From Phalacrocorax aristotelis (lineage: Eukaryota; Chordata; Aves; Suliformes; Phalacrocoracidae): 64,000 nt of DNA. The notes below the pieces were generated by a model. That model worked only from the letters and a program-made list of their open reading frames with translations, was not told the origin of the DNA and made no database searches. Location of the stretch: NCBI RefSeq assembly GCF_949628215.1, contig NW_027441288.1:398172-462171 (forward strand), written 5' to 3'. A program made the translations under genes and the position numbers. Below, piece by piece: positions 29,377-42,139 of the stretch; within the stretch, counting starts at the first letter, position 1; every line of letters starts with the position of its first letter.

Positions 29377-29733
29377 ATATCCCTGTTTCCTCCCAGTATA
29401 TCCCTGTTTCCTCCCAGTATATCCCTGTTTCCTCCCAGTATATCCCTGTTTCCTCCCAGTATATCCCTGTTTCCTCCCAGTATATCCCTGTTTCCTCCCA
29501 GTATATCCCTGTTTCCTCCCAGTATATCCCTGTTTCCTCCCAGTATATCCCTGTTTCCTCCCAGTATATCCCTGTTTCCTCCCAGTATATCCCTGTTTCC
29601 TCCCAGTATATCCCTGTTTCCTCCCAGTATATCCCTGTTTCCTCCCAGTAAATCCCTGTTTCCTCCCAGTAAATCCCTGTTTCCTCCCAGTAAATCCCTG
29701 TTTCCTCCCAGTAAATCCCTGTTTCCTCCCAGT
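29377..29733. repeat. C-strand 21-bp run: 13 ATATCCC plus 4 AAATCCC copies
   Basis: Thirteen perfect units beginning ATATCCCTGTTTCC (29377-29649) are followed by four beginning AAATCCCTGTTTCC (29650-29733). One variant was amplified first and a one-base derivative spread next to it. Confidence 0.95.
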
Positions 29734-30831
29734 ACATCCCAGTAAATCCCAGTTCGCTCCCAGTACATCCCAATACATCGCCGTACATTCCAGTTCTGTT
29801 CCTGTACATCCCAATACATCCCCGTTCCATGCCAGTACATCCCAGTTCCCTACTAGTTCATCCCCGTACATCCCAATTCCCTCCCGGTTCACTACCACTT
29901 CTTTCCCAGTGCCTCCCAATACATCCCAGTTCCGTCCCATTACATCCCAGTACATCCCAGTTCCCTCCCAGTACATCCCAGATCCCTCCCAGTACTGGGA
30001 GGGAACTGGGATGTACTGGGAGGCACTACAATGTGCGGGGATGCCCTGGGATGTACTGTGGAGGAACTAGGATGTACAGGCTTGTACTGGGTTGTACCGG
30101 GTGGAACTAGCAGGGATTTGAAATGTCCTAGGATCTACTGGGATGTACTGGGATGTACTGGGAGGTAACTGTTGTGTACTGGGAGTGAACTGGGAGGGAA
30201 CTGGGATGTACTTGGAGGGAAATGGGAGAGAACTGAGATGTACTGGAGGGAACTGGAATGGAATAAGAGGGAACTAGGACGCACTGGTCGGAAACAGGGA
30301 CGTACTGGGAGGGAACTGGGACGTACTGGGAGGGAACTGGGACGTACTGGGAGGGAACTGGGACGTACTGGGAGGGAACTGGGAGGGAACTGGTATGTAG
30401 TAGGATGTACTGGGAGGGAACTGGGATGTATTGGGACGGACTGGGAGGGAACTGGGACGGACTGGGATGCACTGGTAGGGAACTGGGATGTACTGGGAGG
30501 AAACTGGAATGTCCCAGTTGACACCCACTTTCCTCCCAGTTTCCTCCCAGTATATCCCAGTTTCTTCCCAGTACATCCCAGTAAATCCCAGTTTGCTCCC
30601 AGTACATCGCCGTACATTCCAGTTCTGTTCCTGTACATCCCAATACATCCACGTTCCATGCCAGTACATCCCAGTTTCCTACCAGTTCATCCCCGTACAT
30701 CCCAATTCCCTCCCGGTTCGCTACCACTTCTTTCCCATTGCCTCCAAATACATCCCAGTTCCGTCCCATTACATCCCAGTACATCCCAGGTCCCTCCCAG
30801 TACTGGGAGGGAGCTGGGATGTACTGGGAGG

Positions 30832-31115
30832 CACTACAATGTGCGGGGATGCCCTGGGATGTACTGTGGAGGAACTAGGATGTACAGGCTTGTACTGGGT
30901 TGTACCGGGTAAAACTGGCAGGGATTTGAAATGTCCTAGGATCTACTAGGATGTACTGGGATGTACTGGGAGGCACTACAATGTGCGGGGATGCCCTGGG
31001 ATGTACTGTGGAGGAACTAGGATGTACAGGCTTGTACTCGGTTGTACCGGGTGGAACTAGCAGGGATTTGGGATGTACCAGGATCTACTGGGATGTACTG
31101 GGAGGGAACTGTTGT
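30832..31115. repeat. 142-bp direct duplication within one G block
   Basis: The landmark CACTACAATGTG occurs at 30832 and again at 30974 without an intervening C-rich block, so about 142 bp of the higher-order unit are duplicated in direct orientation. Confidence 0.8.
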
Positions 31116-34100
31116 GTACTGGGAGTGAACTGGGAGGGAACTGGGACGTACTGGTAGGGAACTGGGATGTACTGTGAGGGAACTGGGACGTACTGTGAGG
31201 ACACTGGGATGTATTGTTATGTACTGGGAGGGAAGTGTTATGTACAGAGGGGAACTGGTGCGTACTGGGATGTACTGGGATGGAACTGTGAAGTACTGGG
31301 ATGTACTGGGAGTGAACTGGGAGGGAACTGGTATGTAGTAGTATGTACTGGGTGGGAACTGGGATGTACCAGGATGTACTGGGAGGGAACTGGGATGTAC
31401 TGGGAGGGAACTGGGAGGGAACTTGGATGTACTGGGAGGGAACTGGTATGTACTGGGAGGGAACTGGGATGTAGTGGGAGGGAACTGGGAGGGAACTGGG
31501 ATGTACTGGGACATACTGGCAGGGAACTGGGATGTACTGGGAGGGGATTGGGATGTACTGGGAGGTAACTTGGATGTATTGGGAGGGAAGTGTTATGTAC
31601 CATGGAGGAACTGGGACATACTGTGATGTAGTGGGAGTGAACTGTGAAGTACTGGGATGTACTTAGAGGGAACTGGGATGTACTGGGAGGCACTACAATG
31701 TGCGGGGATGCCCTGGGATGTACTGTGGAGGAACTAGGATGTACAGGCTTGTACTGGGTTGTACCGGGTGGAACTAGCAGGGATTTGAAATGTCCTAGGA
31801 TCTACTGGGATGTACTGGGATGTACTGGGAGGTAACTGTTGTGTACTGGGAGGGAACTGGGAGGGAACTGGTATGTAGTAGGATGTACTGGGTGGGAACT
31901 GGGATGTACTGGGAGGGAACTGGTATGTACTGGGAGGCAACAGGCATGTACTGGGATGTACTGGAATGGAACTGGGAGTGAACTGTGTGTGAACTGTGAG
32001 GGAACTGGGATGTACTGGGAGGGACTGGGAGGGATCTGGGATGTACTGGGCTGCACTGGTAGGGAACTGGGATGTACTGGGAGGAAACTGGAATGTCCCA
32101 GTTGACACCCACTTTCCTCCCAGTTTCCTCCCAGTATATCCCCGTTTCCTCCCAGTATATCCCCGTTTCCTCCCAGTATATCCCCGTTTCCTCCCAGTAT
32201 ATCCCCGTTTCCTCCCAGTACATCCCAGTAAATCCCAGCTCGCTCCCAGTACATGCCAATACATCGCCGTACATTCCAGTTCCGTTCCTGTACATCCCAA
32301 TACATCCCCGTTCCATGCCAGTACATCCCAGTTCCCTACCAGTTCATCCCCGTACATCCCAATTCCCTCCCGGTTCACTACCAGTTCTTTCCCAGTGCCT
32401 CCCAATACATCCCAGTTCCGTCCCATTACATCCCAGTACATCCCAGTTCCCTCCCAGTACGTCCCAGTTCCCTCCCAGTACGTCCCAGTTCCCTCCCAGT
32501 ACGTCCCAGGTCTCTCCCAGTACTGGGAGGGACCTGGGATGTACTGGGAGGCACTACAATGTGCAGGGATGCCCTGGGATGTACTGTGGAGGAACTAGGA
32601 TGTACAGGCTTGTACTGGGTTGTACCGGGTGGAACTGGCATGGATTTGGGATGTACCAGGATCTACTGGGATGTACTGGGAGGTATCTGTTATGTACTGG
32701 GAGTGAACTGGGAGGGAACTGGGATGTACTGGGACGGACTGGGAGGGAACTGGGACGGACTGGGCTGCACTGGTAGGGAACTGGGATGTACTGGGAGGAA
32801 ACTGGAATGTCCCAGTTGACACCCACTTTCCTCCCAGTTTCCTCCCAGTACATCCCAGTAAATCCCAGTTTGCTCCCAGTACATCCCAGTACATTCCAGT
32901 TCCATTCCTGTACATCCCAATACATCCCCGTTCCATGCCAGTTCATCCCAGTTTCCTACCAGTTCATCCCCGTACATCCCAATTCCCTCCCGGTTCGCTA
33001 CCACTTCTTTCCCAGTCCCTCCCAGTACATCCCAGTTCCGTTCCTGTACATCCCAGGTCCCTCTCAGTACTGGGAGGGAACTGGGATGTACTGGGAGGCA
33101 CTACAATGTGCGGAGATGCCCTGGGATGTACTGTGGAGGAACTAGGATGTACAGGCTTGTACTGGGTTGTACCGGGTGGAACTGGCAGGGATTTGGGATG
33201 TACCAGGATCTACTGGGATGTACTGGGAGGTAACTGTTATGTACTGGGAAGGAACAGGGAGGGAACTGGGATGTACTGGTAGGGAACTGGGATGTACTGT
33301 GAGGGAACTGGGACGTACTGTGAGGACACTGGGATGCACTGTTATGTACTGGGAGGGAAGTGTTATGTACTGAGGGGAACTGGGACGTACTGGGATGTAC
33401 TGGGAGGGAACTGTGAAGTACTGGGATGTACTGGGAGTCAACTGGGAGGGAACTGGTATGTAGTAGGATGTACTGGGTGGGAACTGGGATGTACCGGGAG
33501 GGAACTGGGATGTACCGGGAGGGAACTGGGATGTACCGGGAGGGAACTGGGATGTACTGGGAGGGAACTGGGATGTACTGGGATGTAGTGGGAGGGAACT
33601 GGGAGGGAACTGGGATGTACTGGGAGGGAACTGGTATGTACTGGGAGCGAACTGGGATGTACTGGGGACATACTGGCAGGGAACTGGGATGTACTGGGAG
33701 GGGATTGGGATGTACTGGGAGGGAACTTGGATGTATTGGGAGGGAAGTGTTATGTACCAAGGGGGAACTGGGACGTACTGGGATGTAGTGGGAGTGAACT
33801 GTGAAGTACTGGGATGTACTTAGAGGGAACTGGGAGGCAACTGGCATGTACTGGGATGTACTGGAATGGAACTGGGAGTGAACTGTGTGTGAACTGTGAG
33901 GGAACTGGGCTGCACTGGTAGGGAACTGGGATGTACTGGGGGGAAACTGGAATGTCCCAGTTGACACCCACTTCCCTCCCAATGCCTCCCAGTATATCCC
34001 AGTTTCCTCCCAGTATATCCCAGTTTCCTCCCAGTACATCCCAGTAAATCCCAGTTTGCTCCCAGTACATCCCAGTACATCGCAGTACATTCCAGTTCCG

Positions 34101-37100
34101 TTCCTGTACATCCCAATACATCCCCGTTCCATGCCAGTACATCCCAGTTTCCTACCAGTTCATCCCCGTACATCCCAATTCCCTCCCGGTTCACTACCAC
34201 TTCTTTCCCAGTGCCTCCCAATACATCCCAGTTCCGTCCCATTACATCCCAGTACATCCCAGTTCCCTCCCAGTACGTCCCAGTTCCCTCCCAGTACATC
34301 CCAGTTCCCTCCCAGTACTGGGAGGGACCTGGGATGTACTGGGAGGCACTACAATGTGCGGGGATGCCCTGGGATGTACTGTGGAGGAACTAGGATGTAC
34401 AGGCTTGTACTGGGTTGTACCGGGTGGAACTGGCAGGGATTTGGGATGTACCAGGATCTACTGGGATGTACTGGGAGGTAACTGTTATGTACTGGGAGTG
34501 AACTGGGAGGGAACTGGGACGTACTGGTAGGGAACTGGGATGTACTGTGAGGGAACTGTGACGTACTGTGAGGACACTGGGATGTACTGTTATGTACTGG
34601 GAGGGAAGTGTTATGTACTGAGGGGAACTGGGACGTACTGGGATGTACTGGGATGGAACTGTGAAGTACTGGGATGTACTGGGAGTGAACTGGGAGGGAA
34701 CTGGTATGTAGTAGGATGTACTGGGTGGGAACTGGGATGTACCAGGATGTACTGGGATGTTCTGGGAGGGAACTGGTATGTACTGGGAGGGAACTGGGAT
34801 GTAGTGGGAGGGAACTGGGAGGGAACTGGGATGTACTGGGAGGGAACTGGTATGTACTGGGAGGGAACTGGGATGTACTGGGAGGGGATTGGGATTTACT
34901 GGGAGGGAACTTGGATGTATTGGGAGGGAAGTGTTATGTACCAAGGGGGAACTGGGACGTACTGGGATGTAGTGGGAGTGAACTGTGAAGTACTGGGATG
35001 TACTGTGAGGGAACTGGGATGTACTGGGAGAGAACTTTAAAGTACTGGGATGTACTTAGAGGAAACTGGGAGGCAACTGGCATGTACTGGGATGTACTGG
35101 AATGGAACTGGGAGTGAACTGTGTGTGAACTGTGAGGGAACTGGGATGTACTGTGAGGGAACTGGGATGTACTGGGAGGGACTGGGAGGGACTGGGAGGG
35201 ATCTGGGATGTACTGGGCTGCACTGGTAGGGAACTGGGATGTACTGGGAGGAAACTGGAATGTCCCAGTTGACACCCACTTCCCTCCCAATGCCTCCCAG
35301 TATATCCCAGTTTCCTCCCAGTATATCCCAATTTCCTCCCAGTACATCCCAGTAAATCCCAGTTCGCTCCCAGTACATCCCAATACATCGCCGTACATTC
35401 CAGTTCCGTTCCTGTCCATCCCAATACATCCCCGTTCCATGCCAGTACATCCCAGTTTCCTACCAGTTCATCCCCGTACATCCCAATTCCCTCCCGGTTC
35501 ACTACCACTTCTTTCCCAGTGCCTCCCAATACATCCCAGTTCCGTCCCATTACATCCCAGTACATCCCAGTTCCCTCCCAGTACATCCCAGTTCCCTCCC
35601 AGTACTGTGAGGGAACTGGGACGTACTGTGAGGACACTGGGATGTATTGGTATGTACTGGGAGGGAAGTGTTATGTACTGAGGGGAACTGGGACGTACTG
35701 GGATGTACTGGGAGGGAACTGTGAAGTACTGGGATGTACTGGGAGTGAACTGGGAGGGAACTGGTATGTAGTAGGATGTACTGGGTGGGAACTGGGATGT
35801 ACCAGGATGTACTGGGAGGGAACTGGTATGTACTGGGAGGGAACTGGGATGTACTGGGACATACTGGCAGGGAACTGGGATGTACTGGGAGGGGATTGGG
35901 ACGGACTGGGAGGGAACTGGGATGTACTGGGAGGGATCTGGGCTGTACTGGGCTGCACTGGTAGGGAACTGGGATGTACTGGGAGGAAACTGGAATGTCC
36001 CAGTTGACACCCACTTCCCTCCCAGTGCCTCCCAGTATATCCCAGTTTCCTCCTAGTACATCCCAGTAAATCCCAGTTTGCTCCCAGTACATCCCAGTAC
36101 ATCGCAGTACATTCCAGTTCCGTTCCTGTACATCCCAATACATCCCCGTTCCATGCCAGTACATCCCAGTTTCCTACCAGTTCATCCCCGTACATCCCAA
36201 TTCCCTCCCGGTTCGCTACCACTTCTTTCCCATTGCCTCCAAATACATCCCAGTTCCGTCCCATTACATCCCAGCACATCCCAGTTCCCTCCCAGTACAT
36301 CCCAGGTCCCTCCCAGTACATCCCAGGTCCCTCCCAGTACATCCCAGGTCCCTCCCAGTACTGGGAGGGACCTGGGATGTACTGGGAGGCACTACAATGT
36401 GCGGGGATGCCCTGGGATGTACTGTGGAGGAACTAGGATGTACAGGCTTGTACTGGGTTGTACCGGGTGGAACTGGCAGGGATTTGGGATGTACCAGGAT
36501 GTACTGGGAGGTAACTGTTATGTACTGGGAAGGAACAGGGAGGGAACTGGGATGTACTGGTAGGGAACTTGGATGTACTGTGAGGGAACTGGGACGTACT
36601 GTGAGGACACTGGGATGTACTGTTATGTACTGGGAGGGAAGTGTTATGTACTGAGGGGAACTGGGACGTACTGGGATGTACTGGGAGGGAACTGTGAAGT
36701 ACTGGGATGTACTGGGAGTCAACTGGGAGGGAACTGGTATGTAGTAGGATGTACTGGGTGGGAACTGGGATGTACCAGGATGTACTGGGATGTACTAGGA
36801 GGGAACTGGTATGTACTGGGAGGGAACTGGGATGTACTGGGATGTACTGGGAGGGAACTGGTATGTACTGGGAGGGAACTGGGATGTACTGGGGACATAC
36901 TGGCAGGGAACTGGGATGTACTGGGAGGGGATTGGGATGTACTGGGAGGGAACTTGGATGTATTGGGAGGGAAGTGTTATGTACCAAGGGGGAACTGGGA
37001 CGTACTGGGATGTAGTGGGAGTGAACTGTGAAGTACTGGGATGTACTGTGAGGGAACTGGGAGGCAACTGGGATGTAGTGGGACGTACTGGAATGGAACT

Positions 37101-40100
37101 GGGAGTGAACTGTGTGTGAACTGGGAGGGAACTGGGATGTACTGGGAGGGACTGGGAGGGATCTGGGATGTACTGGGAGGGACTGGGAGGGATCTGGGAT
37201 GTACTGGGCTGCACTGGTAGGGAACTGGGATGTACTGGGAGGACACTGGAATGTCCCAGTTGACACCCACTTCCCTCCCAGTTTCCTCCCAGTATATCCC
37301 AGTTTCCTCCCAGTATATCCCAGTTTCCTCCCAGTAAATCCCAGTTTCCTCCCAGTAAATCCCAGTTTCCTCCCAGTACATCCCAGTAAATCCCCGTTCG
37401 CTCCCAGTACATCCCAATACATCGCCGTACATTCCAGTTCCGTTCCTGTACATCCCAATACATCCCCGTTCCATGCCAGTACATCCCAGTTCCCTACCAG
37501 TTCATCCCCGTACATCCCAATTCCCTCCCGGTTCACTACCCCTTCTTTCCCAGTGCCTCCCAATACATCCCAGATCCGTCCCATTACATCCCAGTACATC
37601 CCAGTTCCCTCCCAGTACATCCCAGATCCCTCCCAGTACTGGGAGGGAACTGGGATGTACTGGGAGGCACTACAATGTGCGGGGATGCCCTGGGATGTAC
37701 TGTGGAGGAACTAGGATGTACAGGCTTGTACTGGGTTGTACCGGGTGGAACTAGCAGGGATTTGAAATGTCCTAGGATCTACTGGGATGTACTGGGATGT
37801 ACTGGGAGGTAACTGTTGTGTACTGGGAGGGAACTGGGAGGGAACTGGGATGTACTTGGAGGGAAATGGGAGAGAACTGAGATGTACTGGAGGGAACTGG
37901 AATGGAATAAGAGGGAACTAGGACGCACTGGTCGGAAACAGGGACGGAACTGGGATGTACTGGGACGTACTGGGAGGGAACTGGGACGTACTGGGAGGGA
38001 ACTGTTGTGTACTGGGAGTGAACTGGGAGGGAACTGGTTTGTAGTAGGATGTACTGGGAGGGAACTGGGATGTATTGGGATGGACTGGGAGGGAACTGGG
38101 ACGGACTGGGATGCACTGGTAGGGAACTGGGATGTACTGGGAGGAAACTGGAATGTCCCAGTTGACACCCACTTTCCTCCCAGTTTCCTCCCAGTATATC
38201 CCAGTTACCTCCCAGTACATCCCAGTAAATCCCAGTTTGCTCCCAGTACATCGCAGTACATTACAGTTCCGTTCCTGTGCATCCCAATACATCCCCGTTC
38301 CATGCCAGTACATCCCAGTTTCCTACCAGTTCATCCCCGTACATCCCAATTCCCTCCCGGTTCGCTACCACTTCTTTCCCATTGCCTCCAAATACATCCC
38401 AGTTCCGTCCCATTACATCCCAGTACATCCCAGGTCCCTCCCAGTACTGGGAGGGAGCTGGGATGTACTGGGAGGCACTACAATGTGCGGGGATGCCCTG
38501 GGATGTACTGTGGAGGAACTAGGATGTACAGGCTTGTACTGGGTTGTACCGGGTGGAACTGGCAGGGATTTGGGATGTACCAGGATCTACTGGGATGTAC
38601 TGGGATGTACTGGGAGGTAACTGTTATGTACTGGGAAGGAACAGGGAGGGAACTGGGATGTACTGGTAGGGAACTGGGATGTACTGGTAGGGAACTGGGA
38701 TGTACTGGGAGGGAACTGGGACGTAGTGTGAGGACACTGGGATGTACTGTTATGTACTGGGAGGGAAGTGTTATGTACTGAGAGGAACTGGGACGTACTG
38801 GGATGTACTGGGAGGGAACTGTGAAGTACTGGGATGTACTGGGAGTGAACTGGGAGGGAACTGGTATGTAGTAGGATGTACTGGGTGGGAACTGGGATGT
38901 ACCGGGAGGGAACTGGGATGTACCGGGAGGGAACTGGGATGTACCGGGAGGGAACTGGGATGTACTGGGATGTAGTGGGAGGGAACTGGGAGGGAACTGG
39001 TATGTACTGGGAGGGAACTGGGATGTACTGGGACCTACTGGCAGGGAACAGGGATGTACTGGGAGGGGATTGGGACGGACTGGGAGGGAACTGGGCTGCA
39101 CTGGGCTGCACTGGTAGGGAACTGGGATGTACTGGGAGGAAACTGGAATGTCCCTGTTGACACCCACTTCCCTCCCAATGCCTCCCAGTATATCTCAGTT
39201 TCCTCCCAGTATATCCCAGTTTCCTCCCAGTACATCCCAGTAAATCCCAGCTCGCTCCCAGTACATCCCAGTACATCGCAGTACATTCCAGTTCCGTTCC
39301 TGTACATCCCAATACATCCCCGTTCCATGCCAGTACATCCCAGTTCCCTACCAGTTCATCCCCGTACATCCCAATTCCCTCCCGGTTCGCTACCACTTCT
39401 TTCCCAGTGCCTCCCAATACATCCCAGTTCCGTCCCATTACATCCCAGTACATCCCAGGTCCCTCCCAGTACATCCCAGGTCCCTCCCCGTTAATCCTAG
39501 GTCCCTCCCAGTACTGGGAGGGACCTGGGATGTACTGGGAGGCACTACAATGTGGGGGGATGCCCTGGGATGTACTGTGGAGGAACTAGGATGTACAGGC
39601 TTGTACTGGGTTGTACCGGGTGGAACTGGCAGGGATTTGGGATGTACCAGGATCTACTGGGATGTACTGGGAGGTAACTGTTATGTACTGGGAAGGAACA
39701 GGGAGGGAACTGGGATGTACTGGTAGGGAACTGGGATGTACTGTGAGGACACTGCGATGTACTGTTATGTACTGGGAGGGAAGTGTTATGTACTGAGGGG
39801 AACTGGGACGTACTGGGATGTACTGGGAGGGAACTGTGAAGTACTGGGATGTACTGGGAGTGAACTGGGAGGGAACTGGTATGTAGTAGGATGTACTGGG
39901 TGGGAACTGGGATGTACCGGGAGGGAACTGGTATGTACTGGGAGGGAACTGGTATGTACTGGGAGGGAACTGGGATGTACTGGGATGTAGTGGGAGGGAA
40001 CTGGGAGGAAACTGGGATGTACTGGGAGGGAACTGGTATGTACTGGGAGGGAACTGGGATGTACTGGGACATACTGGCAGGGAACTGGGATGTACTGGGA

Positions 40101-41813
40101 GGGGATTGGGACGGACTGGGAGGGAACTGGGATGTACTGGGCTGCACTGGTAGGGAACTGGGATGTACTGGGAGGAAACTGGAATGTCCCAGTTGACACC
40201 CACTTCCCTCCCAATGCCTCCCAGTATATCCCAGTTTCCTCCCAGTATATCCCAGTTTCCTCCCAGTACATCCCAGTAAATCCCAGCTCGCTCCCAGTAC
40301 ATGCCAATACATCGCTGTACATTCCAGTTCCGTTCCTGTACATCCCAATACATCCCCGTTCCATGCCAGTACATCCCAGTTTCCTACCAGTTCATCCCCG
40401 TACATCCCAATTCCCTCCCGGTTCACTACCACTTCTTTCCCAGTGCCTCCCAATACATCCCAGTTCCGTCCCATTACATCCCAGTACATCCCAGTTCCCT
40501 CCCAGTACATCCCAGGTCCCTCCCAGTACATCCCAGGTCCCTCCCCGTTAATCCTAGGTCCCTCCCAGTACTGGGAGGGAACTGGGATGTACTGGGAGGC
40601 ACTACAATGTGCGGGGATGCCCTGGGATGTACTGTGGAGGAACTAGGATGTACAGGCTTGTACTGGGTTGTACCGGGTGGAACTGGCAGGGATTTGGGAT
40701 GTACCAGGATGTACTGGGAGGTAACTGTTATGTACTGGGAAGGAACAGGGAGGGAACTGGGATGTACTGGTAGGGAACTTGGATGTACTGTGAGGGAACT
40801 GGGACGTACTGTGAGGACACTGGGATGTACTGTTATGTACTGGGAGGGAAGTGTTATGTACTGAGGGGAACTGGGACGTACTGGGATGTACTGGGAGGGA
40901 ACTGTGAAGTACTGGGATGTACTGGGAGTCAACTGGGAGGGAACTGGTATGTAGTAGGATGTACTGGGTGGGAACTGGGATGTACCAGGATGTACTGGGA
41001 TGTACTAGGAGGGAACTGGTATGTACTGGGAGGGAACTGGGATGTACTGGTATGTACTGGGAGGGAACTGGTATGTACTGGGAGGGAACTGGGATGTACT
41101 GGGGACATACTGGCAGGGAACTGGGATGTACTGGGAGGGGATTGGGATGTACTGGGAGGGAACTGGGATGTATTGGGAGGGAAGTGTTATGTACCAAGGG
41201 GGAACTGGGACGTACTGGGATGTAGTGGGAGTGAACTGTGAAGTACTGGGATGTACTTAGAGGGAACTGGGAGGCAACTGGGATGTAGTGGGACGTACTG
41301 GAATGGAACTGGGAGTGAACTGTGTGTGAACTGGGAGGGAACTGGGATGTACTGTGAGGGTACTGGGATGTACTGGGAGGGACTGGGAGGGATCTGGGAT
41401 GTACTGGGCTGCACTGGTAGGGAACTGGGATGTACTGGGAGGACACTGGAATGTCCCAGTTGACACCCACTTCCCTCCCAGTTTCCTCCCAGTATATCCC
41501 AGTTTCCTCCCAGTAAATCCCAGTTTCCTCCCAGTAAATCCCAGTTTCCTCCCAGTACATCCCAGTAAATCCCAGTTCGCTCCCAGTACATCCCAATACA
41601 TCGCCGTACATTCCAGTTCCGTTCCTGTACATCCCAATACATCCCCGTTCCATGCCAGTACATCCCAGTTCCCTACCAGTTCATCCCCGTACATCCCAAT
41701 TCCCTCCCGGTTCACTACCCCTTCTTTCCCCGTGCCTCCCAATACATCCCAGATCCGTCCCATTACATCCCAGTACATCCCAGTTCCCTCCCAGTACATC
41801 CCAGATCCCTCCC

Positions 41814-42139
41814 AGTACTGGGAGGGAACTGGAATGTCCCAGTTGACACCCACTTCCCTCCCAATGCCTCCCAGTATATCCCAGTTTCCTCCGAGTATAT
41901 CCCAGTTTCCTCCCAGTACATCCCAGTAAATCCCAGCTCGCTGCCAGTACATGCCAATACATCGCTGTACATTCCAGTTCTGTTCCTGTACATCCCAATA
42001 CATCCCCGTTCCATGCCAGTACATCCCAGTTCCCTACCAGTTCATCCCCGTACATCCCAATTCCCTCCCGGTTCACTACCACTTCTTTCCCAGTTCCGTC
42101 CCATTACATCCCAGTACATCCCAGGTCCCTCCCAGTACT
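41814..42139. repeat. Collapsed higher-order unit
   Basis: After the AGTACT hub the G block is only about 20 bases long before AATGTCCCAGTTGAC starts the next C block. Hub spacing is therefore 320 bp instead of 0.5-1.7 kb, and two C-rich blocks are almost adjacent. Confidence 0.85.
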
